Shown here in pieces: positions 8,619 to 20,800 of a stretch of DNA of 64,000 nucleotides. The stretch spans positions 62,001 to 126,000 of the forward strand of contig NW_013655239.1 of NCBI RefSeq assembly GCF_000499385.1. The letters run 5' to 3'. Made by a program: the position numbers and the translations under genes. The notes beneath the pieces are model-generated. The model saw only the letters and a list, made by a program, of their open reading frames with translations, did not search any database and was not told the origin of the DNA. Source of the DNA: Eimeria necatrix. Lineage: Eukaryota; Apicomplexa; Conoidasida; Eucoccidiorida; Eimeriidae. Positions within the stretch are counted from its first letter, which is position 1, and the number at the start of each line of letters is the position of its first letter.

Positions 8619-11142
8619 TTAAAAAAATGATCTTTTAAGGTTCATGCCATACTTATTGAGTTCGCTAGGTGTCAACTTGTCGAACACATTCTTGAGGTGT
8701 TGCGTATCTGGGCGCTCCCAGGGATTCCATGTGAAGCAACTGTCCAGCGTTGTGCGAACGCTTGGATGAAACCAGGCAGGAACGGTAGGTTTGCGACGAT
8801 TGTACAAGAGCGCGTGTATTACTCCTACGCATCCACAGGAATCAGTATTGCTAATCGTCGTGGCTGCTGCAAGGTCTGGTTGCAAAGCTGCATACATTTG
8901 CTGGAATGAATTTCACTTACCCTCGTTAGAGTGTATGTCTTCGTAGGGTATCGGACCCCCCAGTATTTCAATTAGGCAGCATGCAAGCCCCCAAATATCA
9001 AGCTTCTCATCCACGTAGTTGCCTTCCACGAAGCATTCAGGAGCCATATAGCGGGGAGACCCTCCGTTGTCCTCCAATTTAAGCTTTCCGTGCTGCTCTA
9101 ATGACCGTGTCTTGCCAAAGTCGCAAAGCCGAATGTTGTACTGCACACATAAGTTGAACACCACAGAGAAACCAAGGGCGAAATTCAGTCACCGAGCTGT
9201 GCTCACCATCCATCCTGGAAGAATAGCCAACCAATAGCACCCAAGTGAAACAAAAACCAGCGAATATTCATGGCAACAAGTTATGAATTCTGGCGAGTTG
9301 TGTTGGTAAAAGATGAAAAGGAGGCTACGAAGAAATTGAGCGCTTGGTGCGAATCCTGCTTACATCTTGGTCGACGACAAGGTTAGCTGTCTTAAGATCT
9401 CTGTGGACAAGGCGCTTCTCCGTGTGCAAAAAATGCACTGCTTCTATGAGCTGCCTACACATTTTTAGTCGAATACCGGCAGGAATATTCGCTTTATTCT
9501 CGTACAAAATATCAAATATGTTCCCACCATCTAAATATTCAGTAACCAGACCTACAAAATTCTGATCGATACAAACTCCAAAATACCGAACAATGTAAGG
9601 GTGTTGAATCATGCGGTAGGAGTTGATCTCTCGTGCAACCGATCTCATTGCTTCCAGTGTCATTTTGCCATGTGCTTGCTTAATAGCCACTACCTCACCC
9701 TTCCAGAGGGCCTTGTACACCGTCCCAAAGCTCCCCTGGCTAATGCACGACGTCAGCGCGAAATCAACGCTGTTGATCATCTCTTCTTCAGGGAGATTGA
9801 ACACAAAATACCGATAGCCCATTGACTCAACAACACGAGCGGATGCGTGGTCCGGATGGCGGGTTTTGGCCGCCCATGCAAATGGGGTGCAGGAAATGAG
9901 TCCCTTCATATTTCCATTCCCCGAAACCGGAATCATGTGAGTATACGACCCCTCTGCGGCAACCTTGCTAAGTGCGTGACGGGGCAGATCAGGGGGTGGG
10001 CTTGTTGCGTCGTCCCGACGCCTATATGTTATTCGACAAACGCGACGGCTCGAAGACCTTGACTGCCGTGGCTGTGCTGGGCTGTTCGGCTCCATTTCAC
10101 GACAGCCGGGGCGCTGCTGGTCGGCCTGTTTGGGCCACACAGTCATAACACGCATTCCGACAGTAGCAGCAGCATGGGAAGACATCTTACTTGCTGCTGG
10201 AGATGCAGCCAGCTTTGCAGCTGCCTCAGTTCGAAAGACTTTCTCCTGTGGCACAAAGGTCTCAACCTCAGAATCGGACGCCGATGGCGATGGCTCAGCT
10301 GTGCATTGAGAAGCTGATGTTTCTCTGTCGCTCGTCGAGGCTCGGCATCCCTCGCTTTTCTGATAACGGTTATACAAGCTGCGAAGATCCACTGCACCCA
10401 TAAGCTGTAATGCTGGGTTGACGGAGGCGCGGCAGTTTTCAGAGATGCTGCTGTCGGAGGAGGGGTCAAAGCTAATTGCCCCCTCGGCATTTCGGCTCTT
10501 AACCCTTTTCAATATCTTCTCCTTTGCAGCTACAATATGATCAAGCTGCATTCTGTCAAAAAAGGAGCTGAATAACACAGGGGGCTCAATACGCCGGACT
10601 GGAGGAACAGTGCCACTATCAACCCCTGTTGTCTCCAGGGCGCACGAGCCACCACTGAAATTGTAACTGTGGGGAAAAACTGGTGGTCTTTGAGGTAAAG
10701 ATATCTGCTTGATTATGTGCGTACGGCATGCCCTCCTGACATCTTTGGGAGTGACCAATGAGACAACACTGGATCGGGAGGACATGTAAGAGTCGTATGC
10801 ACAGCGAACTCCTCCCCCTTGAGACAACGGAGCCCCTGCACCCCTCCAAACCCGTGGAGCGCCTTCCTGAAGGACGTAAGACGGTGTCACTGCATCTGGG
10901 CTCGGGGGATGGGGTGTGTTGTGAGGTGGTGGCTCTTGCTTGAACTCGTACCAGGGCAACCCACACGGCATTGAATGGCCTGCTCTGAGCCGAATACATC
11001 TGTCGGAGGTGGATGCTGATCCTGAAGACCTTGTATCGCTTTGGTCACTTACAGGAAAGCCTGCAGGTGAGTATGTGCGTCCCCATATTGGTGAATCGAT
11101 GCACCGATTCTGAGTAGCCACCATCGTAGGCCTGCTCGTCAT
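8619..11142 (-). CDS. TKL-like protein kinase, three exons
   Basis: Predicted Ser/Thr (tyrosine-kinase-like group) protein kinase of about 745-755 residues. Exons: 11142-9364, 9140-8921, and a last exon starting between 8887 and 8866 and ending at TAA 8619-8621. The first intron is 223 bp (GAT|GTAAGC ... GTGCAG) and sits between the catalytic loop and the DFG motif. Residues 1 to about 440 are Ser/Pro/Arg-rich and low complexity. The kinase domain follows: SQGSFGTVY loop, VAIK lysine, HRDLKTANL catalytic loop, LCDFGK, YMAPE, then an ERPD-containing C-lobe. All catalytic residues are present, but the first glycine of the GxGxxG loop is serine. The ATG at 11142 is the first in frame; an upstream exon is possible because frames remain open to about 11.4-11.5 kb. 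Substrate and pathway are unknown. Confidence 0.9.
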
Positions 11143-12709
11143 GGTAGAGACCACTACAATGGAGTAGGAAGAGAAAAGTTAAAAGTCCGTGAGAAGCTTG
11201 TAGTGATACATGAAAACAGTTGGAAGAATCACTGTTCGAGATGTCGCTGCTACCGCTACCGAGAGCACGAACTTCCACGGGAAGGCGGACGAGAGGCTTG
11301 CAGCCTGAGTTATGGAAAATGCAGTGGCCTCCGTACAGGCAAAATGAGTTACGAATGGTGGAGAGTGAAAATTCCGATGCTTTGCGGTGGCGCCGCACCA
11401 GCAGAACACCATGAAGATGCGCTCGTATTGAAGAGAGAAAATGGACCTCACGTGCAGCCGTGTAACACCCCAGTAAGCTATAACTGTTGTTTCTGGGTAG
11501 AAGTCTTTTCGTCTAATGATCAATAATTCAACTCGCCGCCATCGTTCTTACACCGAGCTGCTTGGCGAGTAGGTGTTTCATCAGCTGTCTTCGTGGCCGC
11601 TGCCGAGCGCGGAACACAGGTCGGCCACGACTAGGACAAAGATTGGCTTTTCTACCAGCCTAGCCAACGTCAGATACAAAACACCTTATTTTTGTGAGAA
11701 CAGCCTGCTTACATTGACTTTTCCTGGGCAAATGATACCAACAGGGTCATAGACACCACGGCTGCTCATAGCTAGCGACCACTCACCACAATCGACAGTG
11801 CAGTGCACCGCATGCCCACACAACCCCGAACGAGGAAGCAAAACTGTATTGTAGAGCCTAAATGAAAACAGACTAGAAATAGTTCATGGGTTGAAGGATG
11901 ACACAACCGAATTTAGCTGGATTTTGCTGTCGTCGCGTTGAATAGGACGGGATCGGTACGGTGCATTACAAAAGGCTTCGGCCGTAGATGAACATTAGGC
12001 AAAAACAGGAGCAAACTACTGCTTTTGTAATCATGGCGATAATATAAACAGACTATTGATTTTATAATCATCCTGAAGTACATTGGAAATGGCAGAGTAC
12101 TGGAATGCTCCATCAAGAATGTTTTGACCCCAGAAGGCGTATTCCTAAGGACTTTGTTGAGATCAACCAACAGGGTACACACTTGTTACCCTCACATTCT
12201 ATGCAATCAATGATAAGTATAAGAAATGCATTAGCACAGTAACTTTATATCAAGAGGCCACCCAGCAACCTTCAATTCAGGGTGACCGGTAACTGACAAG
12301 CCATTTTTCTCGGTGCAAAGCTTCTCTACTATGAAATACTCGTTGCTTTCCCCACATAAACTGTAGCCTTGCAACTGATTGCTTATCGCCTCACTTCAGG
12401 GCCATCTGAGTAAACAGATGCCACAATATCGTAACTTCAAAGACCATCTTGGATGTGCTGCATTGTGCTTTAACACGCATTTGTTGAGTGAGCAGCAGAA
12501 ACGAAAGGCACTCTACTGCAGTTTCTTACATCCGCATACATCCGCAGCAGCTGCCAGAAATAAGTCCTTCACAGAGCCTTAGCATGAACTTGGCTGGAAT
12601 GACGTCCAAGGAAGAACAACCAAGCCAAGTCAAGCATCACCATATTTAAGAGAAAATATAACCAACCATCCCAATAGTACGTGCTCCGACTTGTGTCCTT
12701 ACTTTTGTG

Positions 12710-12726
12710 TATATATATATATATAT
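12710..12726. repeat. (AT)n microsatellite
   Basis: Uninterrupted TA/AT dinucleotide run of about 17 bases. Confidence 0.9.
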
Positions 12727-13419
12727 CAATCAGCGTGATACGTGAAGGTAGCTGCGGTAGCAATGGCGGAAACGAACGGCCGACTAAATGTCCAGCACCC
12801 TCCATAGCCAAGCTGCGGATGTGCTGATTCAGCAAGTCTTATTAGGTGCGAAGAGACTGAAATACATTCCATAAAGCGCACACCACTGGATTACCTAAAG
12901 GTCATCTCGTAGCATGCGTCGAAATATGTGAAGAGAGCGGACGCCTCAGTACGACTGTACTAGAACCAACGGCATACACAAGCATTCTGCTAGCCCATAC
13001 CATAGGTACAATGTCTACCCTTCAGGCAGGACCCTAGCGTTGTAGTGTAACCTACTGTAGGTCGCCGACAGACATGAAAGGTAAACTATATCTGCTGCTC
13101 TCAATTATTTGGACAAATGGACACTGAACTAAATCTATGTGCGTGAGAACGGCAATGGCGTTTCCGTGGTAAGCCACACATTCAGAGTCATTCTGAGCAC
13201 TTGAAGGTGTAGCATTCCTGCTGCGCTAAGAAAGCCGGCTAATGAAGTCAGTTAAATCAACTCTTTGTCAGTAAGAGACTGCAAAAGTTTGGCGAAGCGC
13301 CTGTAGCGCCTCATACAAATAGTGTCCGCCTCCACTGGAATAGTATACGGAAATCAGTAAACAAAGGATTACTTGAAGGCGGATTACCTAAAGGTCAAAA
13401 AGTCCCTTATATACTTATT

Positions 13420-13437
13420 TATATATATATATATATA
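13420..13437. repeat. (AT)n microsatellite
   Basis: Uninterrupted AT dinucleotide run of about 18 bases, 22 bp downstream of the second copy of the 17-bp repeat GGATTACCTAAAGGTCA. Confidence 0.9.
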
Positions 13438-14228
13438 GATTCGACAGCAAACATTAGCTGAGGGCGTTGAAACCCCAGTTTTGTATACTCAACAATAGCA
13501 GACCGTTGACGCTATCCCCTTTGTTGTCATTTCATCTCTGCTCGTGACTTTTGTTTCCTCTTTAGCTAAGTGTGCCTAGACGAAGTAACTTTTTCTTCTT
13601 TCGTTACCACGTAACAAAAGGCGTTAGACGCTACGAGGCAACCTCTGAGGTTACTTCCGTTGGTATACCTCCCCCTTGGCCATATTGTCACTTCTACTAT
13701 TACTGACCACTTACCCCATTTTAATAGTTGCTTTTAGCGCACTGCTATGTGTATACCGCACCAATCATCTGTAAACGGTGATATGCATGAGGCTAGGAAA
13801 CGAGGTGATCCCGCTTCCAGAAACACTAAAAGCAAGAGCAACAGCCTTAGCACCTGCTGCATCAGGATGATCACTGTCCGCATAAGCAGCAACAGCTGCT
13901 GCTGATTCTTGCGCTAATAAGAAAGCTTCACAACCGAGCGTATGTCACAGGCACGCTTCAGAGCCCTACCCTTTGACAAATTCTCTTGCTAACGTCCACC
14001 TTGGGCCGTTCATTTCGGTTTGCTAGTACATGACAAACCCATTTTCGCTCTCCATTCTAGACTCCAGCAGCTACCATCCCTTGACCCCCCATTACTTTGT
14101 GTCTTGAAGGCAAGCCACTGCTTGTTCTTCTTTTGTCTTTTTTCCTGTTGTCATTTCCAGCTTTATTAAGTTCGTCTGCTTTCTATTCCTTTCACGTGCC
14201 CAAGTGTTATCCCCGCCAGAACCTCATC

Positions 14229-14402
14229 ATGTTTGTTCCGCTTAGAGCTTCTCTTGTTACTGTTGCATTCGCTGCAGCTATTCATGTTGCACCTGCCTCT
14301 TCTGCTGCAGCTGTTACGGCAGTGGGGTCTGAATCCGCTCCTGTTGCAGCTCTTGCAGCTGCTCCTGCCCGCGCCACTGGTGACTCCTTTCTGACTAACT
14401 GA
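14229..14402 (+). CDS. Possible short secreted Ala-rich peptide or first exon
   Basis: An ATG at 14229 opens 57 codons to TGA at 14400-14402. The first ~25 residues (MFVPLRASLVTVAFAAAIHV) form a basic start, a hydrophobic core and an Ala/Ser end, as in a signal peptide. The rest is Ala/Val/Ser-rich. The same frame is open upstream to about 14097. It could be a small secreted protein, the first exon of a larger gene, or a by-product of GCT/GCA-rich sequence. No downstream exon was assembled. Confidence 0.22.
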   Translation: MFVPLRASLVTVAFAAAIHVAPASSAAAVTAVGSESAPVAALAAAPARATGDSFLTN

Positions 14403-15454
14403 GCCGCTTTCGTTTATGGATACATGCTCATAGTCTTCGTCTCCCCTATTAAGTGAATTGCGCGCGCATTCACTGCTGTTTACCCCAGCTAACTTTCTGT
14501 TTTGTTCAGACGCATTTGGGGTCGTTGTGCCTTTCTTCGTTCTTTGTTTTCCCGTTTTTTTCTATAGTGTATCATTTTTATCACGATTAAGATTGTTAGT
14601 ACCATATTTAATTAGCTTTCCGAGCCTGGGCTGCAGGAAGAGCCGCGATTATGTAACTGAGTTGCTTCTAACTATGCTTAGCCTTTGCAATACTGTATCC
14701 TACATCCTTTGAATGTTCTTCTTCCGTGCCATTTTAGCGCTGCGCACCACAGCAACAGCGCAATATCCAGGAGGAAGGCTAACAAAGTGCAACACTATAT
14801 CCAATGACAGCAAACTTTCATAGGTGATGCTCATAATACTAAAGAGTTTAGGCGTAACATGCAAACTCTTTTCGGTATCGATGCGTCAAACGTAGGCGTC
14901 GAAAATCTGGATTAATGCGGGCTACTTGTATGCATCTTCGTATGCTTTAGCGAACTAGCCATTAGGCAACTTTTACGATGCGTGAAAATCGAGTCAACCT
15001 TTAGGTGTTTTGGGTGTTTCGGCTTTTCGCTATTGTGGGAATTCAATGCGTGAAGGGTCAAATTCATGAGGCTCCAAAAATTCTGTAGATGTGGACCATG
15101 TCTTAAGAAGGAATATCCCATCTGTGATCATTCAAAGCTCTCCAGGCTTCACTTGTATCCCAGCGCTGACGCTGTGGTCACCCTCAGCACTACAGATTAA
15201 CGCGGAGTTCTAACTCCACAATGGCGTTTCCGGTTCTCAGAAGGTCCTCATCCTAGAGCAGATGTTATCTCTCGAAAGTATTGTATGGCAGCTATGGACC
15301 TGAAGAACTCGCTGATTGTTTCTTTCAGAATGCATTTTGTTGTGTTGGAGAAGCGATCTTTAGAAATGATGTAGGAATGTGCAAAATGTAGAACGGAGAG
15401 GGGAGAAGCGTTGAATAGGCTGTACTTTTGTGCAATTTTTTACACTTCGTCCCA

Positions 15455-15703
15455 GGCCAGCATCAGAAAATCAGGGAACTCATAAATATTACTTTACTCA
15501 TGTTGTTTAAAAAATCACGGAAACTTGGAAGCCTGCACCAGCTTTCAAAACACCTGACTAAATATCAGAATATATCTCCGCTGAATGGACTGGGAAACAG
15601 TAGTTTTCCCTTTCTTTCATTTGAAAGACGGGAATCAGTGAAGGGATCCTGTTGGATGCCGTGGACAGCTGATTGTTTGCGATCTTTTCGTCCAGAGGGC
15701 TAG
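15455..15703 (+). CDS. Candidate exon, unknown
   Basis: After a CGTCCCAG acceptor, a frame of about 82 codons runs to TAG at 15701-15703. It is Lys/Leu-rich in the first half. No partner exon, start codon or family was recognised, so it may be chance. Confidence 0.18.
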   Translation, partial: GQHQKIRELINITLLMLFKKSRKLGSLHQLSKHLTKYQNISPLNGLGNSSFPFLSFERRESVKGSCWMPWTADCLRSFRPEG

Positions 15704-16130
15704 AACCTCTGCGAAAGGTACTTCCAACTGGATCTTTAATGGCAATCTTTCACATGTTCTCTAGAGAGGGTCTTCTGTGAACTTGCCAGGAACCTTTTTC
15801 TGCTCCTTCAGGTTATAAATGTCTTAGTTCCTTAATCTATCATTTGGAAGTTACTTTCTATTCAGGTCAATGACCTCTCTGTTTCCAAAGTCATCATTTC
15901 GACCTTGCCTTTTACTTTTTGAGCTTGCCAGTTCAACAGAATTTTCTCGCTACTCTGATAGATGCAGCTTAGTGGGACTTCCGAAAAATAAAGCTGCAAT
16001 TTCACGCTAAGAGCAGCCGAAAATCTGTTCTACCGTTTCAAGTAGTCCAAAATATTTATTCTCACGTTGTGATTTATTGAGCGCTTTATAGGCGGTTACT
16101 TCCCCACCTTATTATGTGTTGAATTCGTCC

Positions 16131-16403
16131 TCAATCTTGTGAAACCAACTGCTGCCTGAAGCAATTGTTTATGCAGAGTATCCACTTGGAGTTTTTATTC
16201 CTTTGTTTTCTCTTCTGTTTGCGCTCATCAATGGAGGAAAATGGGTAGCTTCTGCCTACGGCGTAGCGTCCAGGTGTAAAACACAGTAGTTTTCTTCGTG
16301 TAGGCCCTTTAGTATGAAACTCGTCCTGAACTCCGTCAACGGCGTTCTGAGCTCTGATCTCAAATCGAATTTCTTGAAGAAGAAAAAACACGTGTCGTTC
16401 CAA
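16131..16403 (-). CDS. Candidate exon, unknown
   Basis: A minus-strand frame of about 90 codons, rich in Lys/Arg/Gln towards its end, terminates with TGA at 16131. It has no ATG near its upstream end and no recognised domain. It lies antisense to nothing else supported here. Confidence 0.18.
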   Translation of the reverse strand: MERHVFFLLQEIRFEIRAQNAVDGVQDEFHTKGPTRRKLLCFTPGRYAVGRSYPFSSIDERKQKRKQRNKNSKWILCINNCFRQQLVSQD

Positions 16404-16742
16404 GACGCCCTCTCACAGGAAGTAAGAACTTATTCTTTTTTAAACAGCGTCTCCCGCTAGAACACACCTGCAACTACTTTTATTCTCCACACAAGTGGCC
16501 TCTCTATCTCCCAGGAGGGAAAACATATGTGTAAATTAGAGGCTACGCTGGAGTGGCCAGAAATAGAAGGAAAATGAAACGCTTCGAGCTTGCAAAGTTT
16601 GATGGTGGGCTCCTTATGCGTTTGGACGCGTGTGGCAGTTTTCAAAAAGAAGCAGCTTTCCTTCAGGCTTAACCGGTGAATTTAGCAAAAGCAAGAGATT
16701 GGTTATTTCAAGTGGGTAAAAGGTACGATTGGAAGAAACTAA

Positions 16743-16952
16743 ATGATGCGCGTGAGCAGCTTGCTCCAGTCCAAAGTCTCTGCAGCTCTGCGTTATCGTG
16801 TGTCTGCGCTCTTTCCGTCCAGTTCTGAAACTCTCTTAAACAGCAGTATTAACTGTTCCTACAGGTATCACAAGAAAATTTCTAGTGGGGCTTCTTCTAC
16901 TACTCGCATTTTCCGACAGATTTTATTTACCTCTCGCACCCGTAGGCGTTGA
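16743..16952 (+). CDS. Possible first exon with an organellar-targeting-like N-terminus
   Basis: An ATG at 16743 begins MMRVSSLLQSKVSAALRYR, basic and hydroxylated with no acidic residue, which resembles a mitochondrial presequence. A CCTACAG|GTATCA donor lies about 120 bp in; the frame itself runs to TGA at 16950-16952. A further exon-like stretch on the same strand lies at about 17388-17480 after AATACAG (MTKRANTTVDLGFLKARG). Linking the two is speculative, and no family was recognised. Confidence 0.22.
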   Translation: MMRVSSLLQSKVSAALRYRVSALFPSSSETLLNSSINCSYRYHKKISSGASSTTRIFRQILFTSRTRRR

Positions 16953-17872
16953 AATCATCTCAACAATGGATACATAATCTGGCAGCATGACGTTTAACTC
17001 CTGCATAAATGCGAATACTGTGCCTGTAAATATGTGAAAACTTCGTCAAACTTTGTTTAAGGCTAGTTTCCAAGCCTGTATAGAGTCCAATTACAATGTA
17101 GTGGCTACAGTAGAATGATGCAGTATTGCCACATGTAGTGACGACGCAGCATGGCAGCCGCAAAATCACTATGTGGCGTTGATGTAGTTGCCAAGCCGAA
17201 TATGCTTTGTACATCGAGAAAGCTCTACACTGCATGGGGCTTCACGTGTACGTCCGCTCTCGGCTAGTGCATGGGGGCTGGATCCTGGGTGCTTGTGAAG
17301 GGAGCGTACATTCCGTGGATGCTCTCAGCATGTTTCCTTTCGTAAATATTCTTAACGTTCAAGACAAAAATATATTTGGAAATACAGAGTAGGATGACTA
17401 AGCGCGCTAACACCACAGTGGACCTCGGCTTCCTTAAAGCTCGTGGGCTGGTAGGGGGTGTGCGGGCCACCATGGAAGCTCATTGGTGTAGTTCACATTT
17501 TGTCACTGCCCAGTTGAATTTGGTGTCTTTTTGTGCATTCAAAGTGACTTATTTACGTTTAGTCCACTACGAGCGTCGAGTTTTTCCTGAAAAGCGTCTT
17601 TAGAGCCCCCGTCCGTGGGCAGCTGCCGTTGTTCACCTAGTGGTAGTTGTGTGACAGAGTGTGAGGCTGCTTCCTAGCACAGTTTTCCGTGTGCAGATGT
17701 TGCCAAACAGCCAATACTAGTTACTAGCGGTAAATAAGTGCTGCTATTTTCTTTCGGTACTCGCGCATCAGTTTGCTGATATCCCACGGGCAGGATTGAA
17801 GTGCTGATATTTACATGGTGCTGTCTCATCAGCGTCAACTTTTCAAATACTTGCATTAGACGTAGAAAAACA

Positions 17873-20800
17873 ATGGCATTTGAGGTAGCCTTTGGCGATG
17901 CATGTAAAGATAAGTCCAATCGCTTCTTAGCATCTTCTCGGTATGGAGCAACTTCAGCAAGCGTCGAGGCAGACGCAAGATTTCCTCGATGCAGTCTGCC
18001 CGAGGACACGTCCAAACTAAGTAATATATTATCTTCTTCTGTAAGCTGTGATATGAATATAATCCCGTTCAGCAGTCCGGAGCAGTCTCCCGCAGCAAAC
18101 ACAATCTTTCCTCTCCCGGCTCCCTGCACGCACTCTGATAATGCCTCACCTTTGGGTGCTGTTCCGTGGCTAATGCACCCAGCAACAGCCTCAAGATGCC
18201 ACGACGAACAAAAGCAAAAATGTTCCGGTGACACCGCATCCTCGTCTAAACCCGAGGGGCCTCCCTGGCCGTCATTTCCACGGGGTATGCCTTATCCAGA
18301 GCGAAAACTTTTGCTGCCCGCCATAGCTGAGCCTTCTGTTGAAGATTGCTCAAGCGATTCTTCTGTATCTACCGCTGGCGATGCCACAGACTCCAGCAGC
18401 AACAATTGGCTCAAAAGTATTTCATCAGATTTTTCACAGGAAACGGTTTTCGACAAGGGAGTACTTCCTCCTCCAAAATGCCAAAAAGCCGTAAACCAAG
18501 CCAGCACTAGGCAAGATGGCGAGGGCCTCGACAGAGGAAGCCCGTGTCCACCATTTTGGCCATACACTAGCTGCAAAACAGCGCCAGAGGCGCCATCAAC
18601 GTGGAGCCCCTCCTGCGAAGGGGCATATCCTGGTGGACTACAGATACAGTGGAGTGTTACGGAATCGTTTAGAGAGCAAATAATGTGCCGCACATCCACG
18701 AGCTCACAAAATATTTGCGAAAGCCGTAGTCTTATTGGCACCAGCTCCACTTTGGTGCATCGTGGAAATTCTATGCGTTGTGGAACCATTATGCCACCGA
18801 TGGAATATCTGGATGATGCCAATGATGGGCGATCTTGGCTAGAACATTTGGAAAAGCTTCGCGGAGGTGCCCCTAAAGAAGAGTATAAGAGAGAGAGGAC
18901 CCGGATAGTAGATGCTCTCATCCGGCGAGCTGCTACATACCCTAAAATATCTGGCATATATTTTGACAAGCACCAGGTACAGAGATATTACTTACGGCCT
19001 GCTGTGACTTACAAATTGCTGGTAAATTTAAGGGAAATTTATGGTCACTCAGTCTTCATCTTGATCTTGTGTACTGCATGGCATTGAACACATGGTTGCG
19101 CAGCTTCGCTGGTCTGTTGGATGGGCTCACAATGGGCGTCGAGCGGCAAAGTATTTCCCAGTTAAACTTTTCGGGATGCGTGAGGGATACGACATGGCTG
19201 TAAGCTTCAAGTCCACCAAAACCACGTCTCTGGAGGCTTCCTCGCCACTTCTAACTAATCCAGTCCAAGCTACAGAGCCGCCGCCTAGCTCTACGAGGAG
19301 TGACGATCAAGGCAGCGACCGAGCAGTAGTGGCAGGGGCTATTGGCCCCCTTGGAGGTACAAATGTGGTGCCGCTTGCTTCTGAGAGACCTATGGCAATG
19401 TCTCTCCAGCTGCAACCTGCTTTTACTGGCCCTACTAATCTGTGCGGCCAGACGTGGCAGAGTAGCACGGAAATGTGCCCTCTGTCTTGTCCAGAGAAGC
19501 CACTAGCTACGCCAGGTCTCTTACTGACAGGGAGGAGCCAAAGGGTGGCAGCTGGGAATGGAACAAGATCGCCGGACACCAATCATTGTCCAAGCAGCGT
19601 TCAGCCACAAAACTGTAGTATTAGAGCACTCCCATCGCCCTCGCAGCAAGGTCTGCACCCTACTGAAACTAATAAGATAGAACAAGGTGGCCAAATAGGT
19701 CGCGGTCATACATCAGGGCCCAGTAGTCCTATCAGAAAACCTCAGGGCATACTCTCCAATACACCGGTTTTGCAGCCAAGTCCGGCGCAGTGGCCCTTCA
19801 CGACATTTCCTGACGTAGACAACTATAAAGTGTCTGGTCCTAGTAGTGCAGCCCCTGACAACAAAAGTAGGCAGGCAATGATGGCGACGCCCTTAATATC
19901 TTCAGATATTTGCTATTCGAACAGTACGGAGAAGTCTAGAGAGCAGGCTTCCGGAGTGCTAGCGCCGCCTTCACCATTCATCCCCCAGCCTGCACACAAT
20001 TCTGATAGGAGCACGGAGGAGTCTCAAGCATCTTGTTGTTCCGATGGCCTAGAAATGTGCGGATTTGGGAGCAGCGCGGATGAAACCAACGCCAGTGTTT
20101 CCAGACCATCGACTGCCAGTAATACCAAGGCCTTGACCAACGAAAGTAGCGTCCGTTTCAGAGGTTATTCTTCAACTATGTCTGAGACATCATCTGCTCA
20201 AGAAAAGTATGATCCTGTTCGCCAAAGCTCTCTAGAGCCTTATACACACGCAGTAAGCCGCTTTTGCGAAATTGTAGCGCCCTTGCATCTTAGCTTTTCA
20301 TTATTTTCTCTTTTGCTGCTTCCCTGTATGTTAGTAGCTCTAGACAGTTCATTGCTATTCTCTTATTTTAAGCTTTCCTTTTTACTGTACTTTTGCTACT
20401 CACGTTCCTCACAGTAAAAGGAAAAAAACATTTGCCAAAGCCGTTCTGTCAAAAGATTTCACTAATTCGTCGGCATCTGCTGAATGTTGCTTTGCTGTGA
20501 TCTTGCGCATCCGGTTTCCCTAGATCTGCATCTGTTTCCCATTTCCTGCCCAGTATTTTACACCCATTCTTTCTTCGAGTGACTATTATTTTTCAGCAGG
20601 GAGCTTCTAACTGGCAGGCTAAGCAAACCCTGCAACCGGAAGAGCTAGGCTCCTCTAGAGCAACAGCTCCAACGGTTCTCCTTTCACCGGAGCTACATAG
20701 TTCTCACTCCTTGTGTGGGCCTATGCATGCTGGCAGCGTCAGCCAGAAGAAACAGTCGGCAATACTGCCTGTTGAGGACAATCGTGCAGCAATGGCTGCA

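Larger units (their letters stand above)
11143..14228. other. Intergenic region, no confident gene
   Basis: Just above the kinase start, two overlapping minus-strand frames (to 11398 and 11523) are open. One is Ser-rich and could be an upstream kinase exon, but no donor/acceptor pair keeps phase. The rest holds two AT microsatellites and an exact 17-bp repeat at 12888-12904 and 13382-13398 (GGATTACCTAAAGGTCA). No RNA gene was recognised. Confidence 0.5.

Noticed and set aside
18292..18969. 225-codon minus-strand ORF inside ApiAP2 A
   Set aside because: It is antisense to exon 1 of a gene confirmed by AP2 continuity, and its length follows from the long open sense exon.
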